Assembly (NCBI GenBank): GCA_002405835.1 | Contig: DHMO01000070.1 | Span: forward strand, 29,609-93,608 | Source of the DNA: Lentisphaeria bacterium UBA4640 | Lineage (GTDB): Bacteria > Verrucomicrobiota > Lentisphaeria > Victivallales > UBA1829 | Reading direction: 5' to 3' | DNA: 64,000 nt | In this document: piece by piece, positions 24,943 through 33,124 of the stretch | How positions within the stretch are numbered: the first letter of the stretch is position 1 | Layout of the letters: every line of letters begins with the position of its first letter | Translations under genes and position numbers: made by a program | Notes under the pieces: model-generated | Told to the model about the DNA's origin: nothing | The model's input: only the letters and a program-made list of their open reading frames with translations | The model's database searches: none

Positions 24943-26395
24943 AGTCGGCGACACTCTCGGCACATACACTCTTCTCTGCGAATGCGGGCAAGGAGCTTAC
25001 GGTTCTGTTTTCCTCGCGGAAAACACCTTCACAAAACGCCGCGTCGCTCTCAAAATCGTCTATTCCCAGGGACGCTCCTGCGAACGGGAACTCAACGGAC
25101 TGATCCAGTATCAGACCGTCTGCCCGCGCACAAATCTGCTTCAGATCTACCATGTCGAAAAGGGCGATGACTGCTTCTGGTACACCATGGACGCCGCCGA
25201 CAATCTCTCCGCCGAAGATGGCAAATACATCCCCGACACCCTCGCGAACCGTCTCCGTGAACAGCGGCGTCTCACGACCGACGCTGTCCGCAAAATGGCG
25301 GATGAACTGATTGCAAATCTGGAAACGCTGCATCGCCGCGGACTCCTCCACCGCGACCTCAAACCCGACAACATCCTGTGGGTCGACGGTTCCGCGATTC
25401 TGGGCGACATCGGGCTCGTAACCGACACCACCAGCGTCAGTCTCGCCGGAACGCCCGGATTCCTCCCGCCCGAAGTTCTCGCCGGGATCCGCGAATATCA
25501 CCAGGCGGACGACTACTACTCCCTTGGCAAAGTCATCTACTGCGCGCTGACCGGCATGCCCGTCGAAAAATACCCCGCCTACCCAGCCTCGCTCACCCTT
25601 TGCGGCGGCGCGGATATGATCCGGCTCTACAACAATCTCTGCTCCGGCGCCATCCCGGAAACGGCGTTCCAAGCTCCGGTCCCGCACAGGAAAAACAAAT
25701 GGCTCATCGCCGCGGCACTCGTTTTGCTGTTTCTTGCCATCGCAGCCGCCTCCGGAATCTTCTTCCTCCGCAAACCCGTTCAGCTGGTTCAGCAGCAGAC
25801 CGTTCAGCCCGTTCAGACCGTTCAGCCCGTTCAGCAGCAGACCGTTCAACCACCCGTCCAGCAGCTACCCGTTCAACAGGCGGAGAAAAAACGCACTCCG
25901 CGATTCAAAACCAAAGAGGAATATAAAAAGCAGTTTGCCCTGCTGAATACCACATACCAGCATTCGGAAGAATTCCAAAAACTCCTTCCGCCCCTCCGGG
26001 AAAAATATAACGAACTCATGGCCTTGAAATTCCATAACATGGGCAAAGCCCTTCAATCATCGGTGTCGCCGGCTGAAATTGCCGAAGCACAGGCATATAT
26101 CCTGCAGCATCCAGAAGATGTTGACAGCATTCTTCCTCCGGAACAGTATGTTCAATCGAAACGCAGAGACGCGGCGGCAAAGGCATTCGAGCGGGAATAC
26201 GCCAATGACCCGGTCTGGCTTTATTTCGAACTACGCAACGAACTTATACGCACCATCGGGAGCACGGTTCCGATGTTCAACATAAAATATATCCACCGCG
26301 ACCCGGCGTGGGACGACGCCTACGACAAAGTGAAAGGACTTTACCAGAAACTCCTTGCGCTGGAACCTGTTTTAATAAAAAAATATCAGAAATAA
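24932..26395 (+). CDS. Membrane-anchored Ser/Thr protein kinase with VQP repeat linker
   Basis: 487 residues. The kinase domain (about 8-230) has the glycine loop GQGAYGSVF near 19, VALKIV Lys near 37, catalytic LHRDLKPDN near 139 and a metal-binding GDIGL near 157 (DIG in place of DFG), with PPE replacing APE. It looks active. A single membrane helix spans about 256-278. A linker of repeated VQP/VQQQ units follows (283-317), then a 170-residue helical extracytoplasmic domain of unknown fold. The start is TTG with GGAGG 6 nt upstream. It overlaps the sigma factor gene, suggesting a signal-transduction pair. Confidence 0.9.
   Translation: MSYKVGDTLGTYTLLCECGQGAYGSVFLAENTFTKRRVALKIVYSQGRSCERELNGLIQYQTVCPRTNLLQIYHVEKGDDCFWYTMDAADNLSAEDGKYIPDTLANRLREQRRLTTDAVRKMADELIANLETLHRRGLLHRDLKPDNILWVDGSAILGDIGLVTDTTSVSLAGTPGFLPPEVLAGIREYHQADDYYSLGKVIYCALTGMPVEKYPAYPASLTLCGGADMIRLYNNLCSGAIPETAFQAPVPHRKNKWLIAAALVLLFLAIAAASGIFFLRKPVQLVQQQTVQPVQTVQPVQQQTVQPPVQQLPVQQAEKKRTPRFKTKEEYKKQFALLNTTYQHSEEFQKLLPPLREKYNELMALKFHNMGKALQSSVSPAEIAEAQAYILQHPEDVDSILPPEQYVQSKRRDAAAKAFEREYANDPVWLYFELRNELIRTIGSTVPMFNIKYIHRDPAWDDAYDKVKGLYQKLLALEPVLIKKYQK
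25780..25882 (+). repeat. In-gene tandem repeat coding for V-Q-P/Q linker
   Basis: Copies of CCGTTCAG and GTTCAGCAGCAG recur in phase about ten times, giving VQP, VQT and VQQQ units after the kinase membrane helix. Such short in-frame repeats can vary in number between strains. Confidence 0.8.
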
Positions 26396-26406
26396 TTTTT
26401 TCTTCC

Positions 26407-26475
26407 TGTAAGATTTCACCATCTGCTCCGTTTAATAGCTCGGTTCGATTCTCTGAGGGGAAACGGAACAGCTGT
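26407..26475. repeat. Diverged repeat, short copy
   Basis: Shares AAGATTTCAC (26410-26419) and a CGATTCT..GA.GGGGA.ACGGAA block (26446-26468) with the longer element at 26530-26663. It can form CTG-CCGTTT with AAACGG-CAG. The central part of the longer copy is missing here. Confidence 0.5.
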
Positions 26476-26529
26476 TTGAAAAAGATGAGTTTTTGTGAAA
26501 TGCCGGAAAATTGGAAATAGCCCCTCCAT

Positions 26530-26663
26530 CCGGGGACCGTCAAGATTTCACTTTCCGGAATCGCAATTTTTTGCCCAGAGAAAGATAGATGAATTGTCGT
26601 TCATCCAGTCATTCATGCGATTCTGAAGGGGAGACGGAAAGCCAGAAGTCTTGCGGTCCCCGG
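26530..26663. repeat. 134 bp long-hairpin element
   Basis: Four nested inverted segments in register: CCGGGGACCG 26530-26539 with CGGTCCCCGG 26654-26663; CAAGA 26541-26545 with TCTTG 26649-26653; CTTTCCG 26551-26557 with CGGAAAG 26635-26641; GAATCGC 26558-26564 with GCGATTC 26617-26623. A small hairpin ATGAA/TTCAT (26589-26604) sits in the loop. It may be an RNA, a small palindromic mobile element, or a long terminator-like structure for the kinase operon. Confidence 0.65.
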
Positions 26664-26692
26664 TTGTTTTCTGAAAATTTTTCAATTTCATG

Positions 26693-26720
26693 TTTACTTT
26701 TTCCTTTTTTCTGCTATCAT
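26693..26720 (+). promoter_or_regulatory. Orphan promoter
   Basis: TTTACT (26693-26698), 16 nt, TATCAT (26715-26720) with extended TGC. The closely similar sequence at 39673-39700 drives the AAA ATPase gene. Downstream come only hairpins (CCGG-AGCTG with CAGCT-CCGG near 26742-26767; GAACGG..CAAAC with GTTTG..CCGTTC near 26810-26837). Confidence 0.5.
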
Positions 26721-26929
26721 CCATAAAACTTCATCCGTTCAGACAGCCGGAAGCTGTTCAGACAGCTCCGGGAAAAATAAGAATGGAAGAAAGACAAAGA
26801 TTTTCCCGAACGGCAAACTCCGTTTGCACCGTTCAATTCAGATTCAGATATCTGAAGAGAAAATTTCTTTGAGCTGATTGAAAAGTACGCCGATAGATTC
26901 TGTTTTTGCAGACATTTTACGATTTTCAT

Positions 26930-26958
26930 TTGAAAATGCCGGCAATGAATGCTATTGT
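26930..26958 (+). promoter_or_regulatory. Promoter of structured ncRNA copy B
   Basis: TTGAAA (26930-26935), 17 nt, TATTGT (26953-26958), extended TGC: identical elements and spacing to the copy A promoter, with different spacer sequence. Confidence 0.75.
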
Positions 26959-26964
26959 ATATAG

Positions 26965-27189
26965 AGAAACCTGATAACATCAGAGGGAAAGATCGACATA
27001 AACAATAGCATAAGCTGACATTTTTATTTGAAGATTGTACATCTTCAAGCGGGACATGTAAAGAAAACGCCAATTTCAAAACATAACTCCTGCAAGCCTG
27101 AAGATACATCCTGTCGCAAGGGGTGTATTATGCCTGCTTGGACGAATATACCGGCGTGCTTCTTTACAAAATGAAGTACGCCCTTTTTA
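26965..27189 (+). ncRNA. Structured small RNA, copy B (unrecognised family)
   Basis: Second copy of the RNA at 2414-2620. It has a 5' hairpin CUGAU/AUCAG, hairpin UUGAAGAU 27028-27035 / AUCUUCAA 27041-27048, UGUAAAGA 27057-27064 and CGCC 27068-27071 able to pair with UCUUUACA 27161-27168 and GGCG 27153-27156, and an apical stem AUACAUCC 27104-27111 / GGGUGUAU 27121-27128. The apical stem differs in sequence from copy A yet stays paired. A perfect 10 bp terminator stem, GGCGUGCUUC 27153-27162 / GAAGUACGCC 27173-27182, precedes CUUUUU. The distance from UGUAAAGA to the U-run is 131 nt here and 130 nt in copy A. The first copy lies beside unrelated genes, so it is not an obvious cis-regulator. 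Confidence 0.75.
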
Positions 27190-27371
27190 TTGCCGTGACC
27201 GGACGTCACCGAATAAACCGGGCAAAACTGAAGGACACGGAAAATGATGAATGAAAATCTGATTGCTGAAGAAGTCCGCGGCTGCGGATCATACATTCTT
27301 CCGTCGTTCTCTTGTTCCCTGCGCAATGCCATCCGCTGTTGTATTCATCCGGATTCGGGCGACTCCAATCG

Positions 27372-27418
27372 CCGGGAACCGCAGTCTGTTTGCCGGAATG
27401 CCGGACTGCGGTTCCCGG
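27372..27418. repeat. Perfect 15 bp inverted repeat
   Basis: CCGGGAACCGCAGTC (27372-27386) and GACTGCGGTTCCCGG (27404-27418) flank a 17 nt loop. A short ATTTATCT follows on the plus strand, too weak for a standard terminator. It lies midway between ncRNA copy B and the lipoprotein operon. Confidence 0.7.
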
Positions 27419-27627
27419 ATTTATCTCTTCCGTATGACACATCGGTGACATACATAAAACCATACAACAGGGCAATAAGAGGAGGCCAGAACAACTTCAG
27501 CAATCAGCATTTTCATCGACCGGACGGATTTTCCGTTCCACATCACAACCGTAAAGAAAACAACAATCTTTTCCGGAATCCATTCAACCCTTAAAATCCC
27601 GGATTCAGGAAAACAGAAAGGCTTCAA

Positions 27628-28578
27628 ATGAAAAAGATCGCTTATCTCGGAATGCTCGCAGTGGCTTCCTCACTGATGATCGGCTGCGCTTCGACAAATC
27701 AAACAAAAGATCCGCTCAATGAGTTTCTCATTGGATCCCGCAATGCTGAATCCATCGAAAAAACAAACGACAAAGGCATCGACGCAATTGCAGACAGCTC
27801 CACCATCATTTACAGACGAGTCGGGGTTTCCATGAGAGAATATATCGAAAAAACTCATGGTGACATTGCAACCATCGCCGTTGCGAAAGCCATTCTCCAT
27901 AATGGAGATAAGGCCGGATTTAAGCAGGCAAAAAAAGAACTTGGAAAATTACCTGAAGAAAAACGAAAAACTCTGACAGCAGAAAAATTGTTCGAAGCGG
28001 GCAAAGACTCCGCAGCGCTTGACGCTTATAAAGAAAACTGTAAAGGGAATAAAGTCAAACGTACAGATCTTATTCCCAGAGGCAAAAAAGTTTATCAAGA
28101 AAAGCTGGCAAAAGAAAACTGGAATGCCAAAATAATTGAAATGCAGAAAATTGCAGACGATTTAGCCAAAATTTCTCAGAACATGAATGTTCTCGCTCAA
28201 GATATTGCAGCCAAAATAACGGCAAAAAGCAACGATATCGCAATCCTTGCTCAAAATCCGGTCATGCAGGATTTTCTAAAAGAAACAGCTCCTATGCTCG
28301 CCAAAAAGAGCTTTGCCAATGCGGCAAAAAAGAAAGAAATTGATGCAGAAATTGCAAAAATTGCCGCTTTGCCAAAATACAAACCGATCATAGACAAAAA
28401 AGCACAGTATGCAGCAGAACTTGAGAAACTGCAAAAAGATTCAACGATTCTTTCCGATGGCGTTGGAAAGCAGATTGCATACACAGGGAAAGCTGTTCCG
28501 TTCTTGATTGAAGCCTACAAGGACATGAAGCTCATGAATGACAACAGTGGAAAAACCCAAGGCGCAAGTGCCAACTAA
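27628..28578 (+). CDS. Lipoprotein of unknown function, helical
   Basis: 316 residues. Signal peptide with lipobox SLMIGC (Cys near 20). The rest is Lys/Ala-rich and helical with probable coiled coil (about 165-280, MQKIADDLAKISQNMNVLAQDI). I do not recognise a family. It opens an AT-richer operon-like run (27.6-33.8 kb) of secreted proteins whose base composition and codon use differ visibly from the GC-rich genes around. AAAGG lies before the ATG. A 14 bp hairpin (28590-28628) separates it from the next gene, which may set different expression levels. Confidence 0.8.
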   Translation: MKKIAYLGMLAVASSLMIGCASTNQTKDPLNEFLIGSRNAESIEKTNDKGIDAIADSSTIIYRRVGVSMREYIEKTHGDIATIAVAKAILHNGDKAGFKQAKKELGKLPEEKRKTLTAEKLFEAGKDSAALDAYKENCKGNKVKRTDLIPRGKKVYQEKLAKENWNAKIIEMQKIADDLAKISQNMNVLAQDIAAKITAKSNDIAILAQNPVMQDFLKETAPMLAKKSFANAAKKKEIDAEIAKIAALPKYKPIIDKKAQYAAELEKLQKDSTILSDGVGKQIAYTGKAVPFLIEAYKDMKLMNDNSGKTQGASAN

Positions 28579-28589
28579 AATTCAACAAG

Positions 28590-28628
28590 AATTGTCAGGG
28601 ACTTCCTTTTACGAAGCTCCTGACAATT
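28590..28628. other. Intercistronic hairpin in the lipoprotein operon
   Basis: AATTGTCAGG pairs with CCTGACAATT and inside it CTTC with GAAG. There is no T-run, so it looks like an mRNA-stabilising or processing hairpin more than a terminator. Confidence 0.6.
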
Positions 28629-28643
28629 TACAGGAACTAAAAC

Positions 28644-29735
28644 ATGCATAAAATTTTTTTAGTACTCACTCTTTGTTCTTTCTCCATTCTCTTCTGCTCG
28701 TGTTCCAGCATCATTGTTACAGACAATGTAAATAACGCTCTGAAAGAAATGGATAAAAGTCTCGTCTTTCATAACAAAAAATTTATGGAAGAAAGAGATA
28801 TTAAAATCCCTGATGGCATTAATGAAAAACGGTTCGACAAATTGCCATTTGACATAGGAATTGAGCAGAATCTTGATAAAAATGATGACAGCGACATTCT
28901 TAACGAACAAGAATTCAATCTATTAAAAATAACCTTTGCAAACGCCATCAGCGCGACAAACAGATTTCCTATGGCCAGAGTCTCAAAAAAAAGTTTGGCA
29001 GACAAGGAAATTCGAGAGGATGTCCGGACAGGAGTCGCCAATGCTTCAGAACTTGATGTTTCCGAAATGAAAAAAGCGGAATACATCATAAATGTCAAAG
29101 TTACACCAAATAAAAATTACTATCAAAACGGGAATCAAGGGTGTGAAACATTCGCAATGACACTGGATGCAATTCCCATGCAGGCAAACAACAATGCTCC
29201 CCTGTCTTGGTTCCCGGCGTTCAAATTCAATGCCAGACTTAAAATTTGGCAAAAAGTTACCAGCAGAGGCTTTGTAGCGGCTGGAATCGACACAACTATT
29301 CAGGAACAGCGAAATATCATTCATAACGCGCTGATCAATAAACTGCTTCTGGTACTCATCAATCATATCTACAGTGAATTCCCTGCCGGAGGAGAAATTT
29401 TGGAACTCGACCCTGACAGCAAAGTTGCAGTATTGAAAGCAAGCCGCGCAACAGGCCTTTTAAAAAACATGGAAATGGTTATCTACGCACGCAAACGCGG
29501 AAATCCAAATGCTATGCGAGTCCCTCTTTACAATGCAACCCTCGCATCAATGGGACAGGAAGGCTCCTCAGAATTGAACATTTGGCGAGCCAATACGACA
29601 AAAAGAGCCATTAATATCATTAAAGCTGTCGAACAGGATTGGGAAAGCGCCCGAGAAGAATACGACTTCTTTGCGGCCTCATCCGGTTTGGCGGAAGCGC
29701 CTGATTTCATCAAAGTTGCCGGAGGCGACAAATGA
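28644..29735 (+). CDS. Lipoprotein, possibly CsgG-like
   Basis: 363 residues with lipobox LFCSC (Cys near 18-20). The central part reads like the CsgG/TolB-N style fold: FNLLKITFANAISATNRFPMARVSKKS (about 92-118) followed by a strand KKAEYIINVKVTPNKNYY and later FNARLKIWQKVTSRGFVAAGID. That order (helix, gain of a regulator-like strand, then long beta strands) is seen in CsgG-type outer-membrane lipoproteins. This is a weak, motif-level inference. It overlaps the next lipoprotein gene as ATGA. Confidence 0.75.
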   Translation: MHKIFLVLTLCSFSILFCSCSSIIVTDNVNNALKEMDKSLVFHNKKFMEERDIKIPDGINEKRFDKLPFDIGIEQNLDKNDDSDILNEQEFNLLKITFANAISATNRFPMARVSKKSLADKEIREDVRTGVANASELDVSEMKKAEYIINVKVTPNKNYYQNGNQGCETFAMTLDAIPMQANNNAPLSWFPAFKFNARLKIWQKVTSRGFVAAGIDTTIQEQRNIIHNALINKLLLVLINHIYSEFPAGGEILELDPDSKVAVLKASRATGLLKNMEMVIYARKRGNPNAMRVPLYNATLASMGQEGSSELNIWRANTTKRAINIIKAVEQDWESAREEYDFFAASSGLAEAPDFIKVAGGDK

Positions 29736-31306
29736 GAGAGCTACCGCTCAAACTCATACCACTAGTCTCCGCATTCCTCCTGCTCACAGGATGCGCAGGG
29801 ACAGAAAATGTGCCGGGCAATGCCACAAAGACTCCGACAGTCAATATTCAGCAGAGCATGCAGAAAGATATTACTGTAACGCTCAAATCTTCATTGGGCA
29901 ACGGCGTTTCTTCCGAACTAAGATTCTCTCCGGAAACGGAACTTTCGAAGATGAAAACGCAGAAATTCATGAACAGGTTCAGAACCGGATGGGCTCCTGA
30001 TTCCGGACTTTGGATCATCTCTCGGCACCAAGTGAAAATGAGAAACGGAATGACTGTCAACGAAGCTTCTGCAATTGCGGAAATCCGTGCGAAAAAAGCG
30101 ATAGCCGGATTTTTAGGAAGCAATATCAGTGCACAGGAAAAAGTTTTCATGGAATCCGGAAGCAAAAACGGAGTGGAATACCTTGTCCAGTTTTCCAGAT
30201 CCGTCCAAAATATCAATATTGACCAGTTTCTTCGTGGAGTTGTTCTCCTTGATCAGAAAGCCGACGGAGACAGATTACAAGCGGCATATTATGTCACCGG
30301 AAAACTCCAGGACTCCTCAGCAGAATTGGAAAAACAATTGCATGCGGCTCCGCCGGGAACCGTTCGCGCAATCGGATACAGCCTAGTTGTGAATTCTCAA
30401 ATTGGACGAGCAAGACAGAAAGCGCTTCAAACAGCCCTCCGCAATGCTGTCGAACAGGTTATGGGAACGATGGTTATCGGCCAAAGTCAGCTGATGAACA
30501 ATGAAAAGGCTAAATCCAAAGTCATTTCGCAAACAGTCGGAGCCATAAAAAGATACCGCATAGTCCGCGAAGGTATGGTCGGTATCAACTATCAGGTAAT
30601 CATAAATGCCCAGGTAGAAAAGGAACACATCATTGATAACTACGCTGCTCTCATACGTTCCATGGGAAATCCTCCATTCTACGTGGAGACCGTCGACCCA
30701 GATTTAAAAACAGCGTTTGAAGGGTTCCTCGCCGATTTGGGATTTCTTGTCACTCCACACAAAAACGATGCAGCGTTCATATTCGATGCAAACTGCCAAT
30801 ATCTCGGAGTAAACGATGATTATTACGGACAGGGCATTCAAATAGATTTGGAACTTCGCCTGCAGGATATCCGCGGTGGCGGACAGCTCTTCAGTATCCA
30901 TAACACCCCACGCTTGACATCGACCTATTCAGGGACCTTCCATCAGATCCGCCAAAGCGCCGCAAGTAAAGCATTCAAAACCATGAAAAAACAACTCCAT
31001 GAAAAACTGAACAAAGTGGTAATGGACTGGGTCTTAAACGGACATCCTGTCAAGGTCGTATTCAACAACTGCCCTGCTGACCGCCAGTTCATCAAGGCTT
31101 TGGAACAAACGGTTACATGGATCCCGTGCACAACCCTTCAGACAAAGCGAATAGATGGCTCACGCATCGAATTCAGTTGCACATACGTAGGTCCAACGGC
31201 AGATTTTGAAGACTTCCTTCTGTCCGCCCTAGAGAAAACATTTGCCGAAGGGACTGTGCCGAAAACGATACGTGTTGAAACAAGCTTATTGGAATTAACC
31301 TTTTAA
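29732..31306 (+). CDS. Lipoprotein with FlgT/LPP20-like domains
   Basis: 524 residues, lipobox FLLLTGC (Cys near 21). Residues about 105-190 (NEASAIAEIRAKKAIAGFLGSNISAQEK) resemble LPP20-type domains. Residues about 215-300 (GYSLVVNSQIGRARQKALQTALRNAVEQVMG, then KRYRIVREGMVGINYQVIINAQV) resemble the N-terminal domain of FlgT-like proteins. No flagellar genes occur in the window, so a flagellar role is not implied. Similar lipoproteins often travel with CsgG-like partners. It is coupled by ATGA to the preceding gene. Confidence 0.75.
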   Translation: MRELPLKLIPLVSAFLLLTGCAGTENVPGNATKTPTVNIQQSMQKDITVTLKSSLGNGVSSELRFSPETELSKMKTQKFMNRFRTGWAPDSGLWIISRHQVKMRNGMTVNEASAIAEIRAKKAIAGFLGSNISAQEKVFMESGSKNGVEYLVQFSRSVQNINIDQFLRGVVLLDQKADGDRLQAAYYVTGKLQDSSAELEKQLHAAPPGTVRAIGYSLVVNSQIGRARQKALQTALRNAVEQVMGTMVIGQSQLMNNEKAKSKVISQTVGAIKRYRIVREGMVGINYQVIINAQVEKEHIIDNYAALIRSMGNPPFYVETVDPDLKTAFEGFLADLGFLVTPHKNDAAFIFDANCQYLGVNDDYYGQGIQIDLELRLQDIRGGGQLFSIHNTPRLTSTYSGTFHQIRQSAASKAFKTMKKQLHEKLNKVVMDWVLNGHPVKVVFNNCPADRQFIKALEQTVTWIPCTTLQTKRIDGSRIEFSCTYVGPTADFEDFLLSALEKTFAEGTVPKTIRVETSLLELTF

Positions 31307-31332
31307 CCTAAACCACAAACAAGGGAAAGACA

Positions 31333-33042
31333 ATGAAACACAAATTGTTCGTCTCACTACTGGGCGTCGGACTTGCTTTCGGCGCATCGTATCAGCTCTC
31401 CGCACAGGAAGCTCAGGAACAGACTCAAGAAGCGGAACAGGCTCCACTGCAGCAAGCTCCCGCACAGGCGGTAAGTGACGGCGGAGTGGAAGCCGTCCGC
31501 GAAGCTCAGGAAATGCAAGTACCTCCTCCTGAGAAAAAATTCAAAAATGCAAAAACGGTTTTAAATGATCTTGTAAAGGGGAAAAAATGGACAACCGGTT
31601 GGGATAAAAAGAAAAAACGCTACATCGTCATTGAGAGTGCAACATTCACATGTGCAGACCCTGCTTCAGACAAAAATTTTATATTTTTGCGTGAAGCAGC
31701 TATCAAACGCGCCATTCTTCAGGGCAAAGCAAAAATCATTGAGTTCTGCAATTCCAAGATGGATGCAATAGATATGGTTCACACTCCAGGCACCGATTTA
31801 AATAAGGAACTAGAAAAAGACCGTGCCTCCATTGAAACTGAACTTGTTTCGGAAAAGGAGGCTCTTGCCCAATTACTGGAAAAAACCAACAAAGCGGAAG
31901 CTGATACCCTTCGTGAAACGACATTTGCAAATCGCCTTGATGATGCAATGGTAGCCGTTATCAAGAAAATTGATAACGAGTATAACGCAAATTCAAGAAA
32001 CCAAAAAGCTCAAGCAAGGCTGGAAGAACTTAAGAAGCGTTTTGAAGTTTCTAAAAAACGCATCGAAGAACTTGAACGTAAAGCAAAAGCACGCAAAGGA
32101 AAACTTGCTCGTAAACAAGTGAGTGGCGTCACGACCTTTGCTTCCATGCCGCTTTATGGAGCAACTGGCATTTTCCAGACAGAATCTTGGGACGGGAAAA
32201 ACTATCAAGTCGCAATAGCACTTTGCTGGAGCAACGTCCTTGAACGCGCAGCTCGTGCGATTGTAACTGGAGAAGATTTTAAAATCAAACCCAAAGCCAA
32301 TGGGATAACTCTTGAAGAATGGCTTGAAAAGCAAAACCTTGCAGCAATCGTTGGACCACGCCAGTTCATCGACAAGGATGGGAATCGTTGGTTTATTGGC
32401 GTTTGCGCAGCCCCGTACGATGATAGTTTAAATGAAATCAAGCTTGAACGCAACAAAGATCTTGCAGAACAGTTTGCTAAAGGAGTCACTGCATTCTCTG
32501 TCTGGGGAGATGTGGAATCCTATAAATGCGCCCAAATGGCTGTCCATACAAAAGAATTTGGTGATAGCACTATCAACAATGTCGCTACAAGTATGGAAAA
32601 GAAGCTGACTCAGACAATCCAAGGGAAAACAATCCGAGGACTTCAAGAAATCAAAAGTGAAGAAGTCGAAAACCCGATCAGCGGAAAAACTATTTATGTT
32701 TCCGTCTATGCAATTGACCCGGCCTCCGCTGCGGCAGCTCTTGAAGTGGAAAAAATCAACTATGCCACCAAAATCATGGACGAACGCCATCAGACGGTCG
32801 AACGCGGACGCGAAGCAGCTAACAAAACCGCAGTCCAAGCAGCAAAAAACCGTCCGGAAGATTTTGCCCGAGGTGCGCAAGACCAAGCAAGACGTCTCGG
32901 CAACGAACTGGAAAAACGCCGCCCCACAGTTCGCAAAGGGACCAATATCATCCAGGATCCGGCTCCTGTTCAGCGCAAAAGCAACGCCAGATCTACTGCA
33001 GGCACGTTCAGCGGGGATGCGGACGTCGATGATGATTTTTGA
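31333..33042 (+). CDS. Secreted coiled-coil protein of unknown family
   Basis: 569 residues. The signal peptide (MKHKLFVSLLGVGLAFGASYQLSAQ) ends before a Gln/Glu-rich low-complexity stretch. A domain at about 95-160 (REAAIKRAILQGKAKIIEF) and another at about 290-450 (YQVAIALCWSNVLERAARAIV, RWFIGVCAAPYDDS, GKTIYVSVYAID) echo the LPP20-like pattern of the preceding lipoprotein; between them lies a coiled coil (about 215-260, ARLEELKKRFEVSKKRIEELERKA as separate heptads). The C-terminus is basic and ends in an acidic DADVDDDF. AGGGAAAG lies before the ATG. Function unknown. Confidence 0.78.
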   Translation: MKHKLFVSLLGVGLAFGASYQLSAQEAQEQTQEAEQAPLQQAPAQAVSDGGVEAVREAQEMQVPPPEKKFKNAKTVLNDLVKGKKWTTGWDKKKKRYIVIESATFTCADPASDKNFIFLREAAIKRAILQGKAKIIEFCNSKMDAIDMVHTPGTDLNKELEKDRASIETELVSEKEALAQLLEKTNKAEADTLRETTFANRLDDAMVAVIKKIDNEYNANSRNQKAQARLEELKKRFEVSKKRIEELERKAKARKGKLARKQVSGVTTFASMPLYGATGIFQTESWDGKNYQVAIALCWSNVLERAARAIVTGEDFKIKPKANGITLEEWLEKQNLAAIVGPRQFIDKDGNRWFIGVCAAPYDDSLNEIKLERNKDLAEQFAKGVTAFSVWGDVESYKCAQMAVHTKEFGDSTINNVATSMEKKLTQTIQGKTIRGLQEIKSEEVENPISGKTIYVSVYAIDPASAAAALEVEKINYATKIMDERHQTVERGREAANKTAVQAAKNRPEDFARGAQDQARRLGNELEKRRPTVRKGTNIIQDPAPVQRKSNARSTAGTFSGDADVDDDF

Positions 33043-33070
33043 TTAACAACCTCAACTCAACCTCATTTCA

Positions 33071-33094
33071 GGCGGAGCACCCCGGCGCTCCGCC
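33071..33094. other. GC-rich hairpin between operon genes
   Basis: GGCGGAGC pairs with GCTCCGCC around an 8 nt loop. Only GTTTCG follows, so termination would be partial at best. Confidence 0.6.
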
Positions 33095-33124
33095 GTTTCG
33101 AACAAATCTACGGAGATCTTAAAA

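Larger units (their letters stand above)
26396..27627. other. 1.2 kb non-coding, hairpin-rich region
   Basis: No convincing gene lies between the kinase and the lipoprotein island. The stretch holds a pair of related repeats with long inverted stems (26407-26475 and 26530-26663), a free-standing promoter (26693-26720) followed by hairpins, ncRNA copy B (about 26965-27189), and a 15 bp perfect inverted repeat (27372-27418). Short frames at 26277-26543 minus and 27244-27594 plus have no supporting start signals and are not called. From about 27430 to 27627 I see only AT-rich leader sequence and AAAGG before the next ATG. Confidence 0.7.

Noticed and set aside
26440..26460. GGTTCGATTC resembling a tRNA T-loop
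   Set aside because: The flanking bases do not form a 5 bp T-stem, and no anticodon arm or acceptor stem can be folded around it.
26277..26543. 88-codon minus-strand frame after the kinase gene
   Set aside because: It overlaps the kinase 3' end, has no ribosome-binding site, and covers one arm of the hairpin repeats.
27244..27594. 116-codon plus-strand frame between ncRNA copy B and the lipoprotein operon
   Set aside because: It runs through both arms of the 15 bp inverted repeat, has a poor start signal and no domain or signal-peptide pattern.
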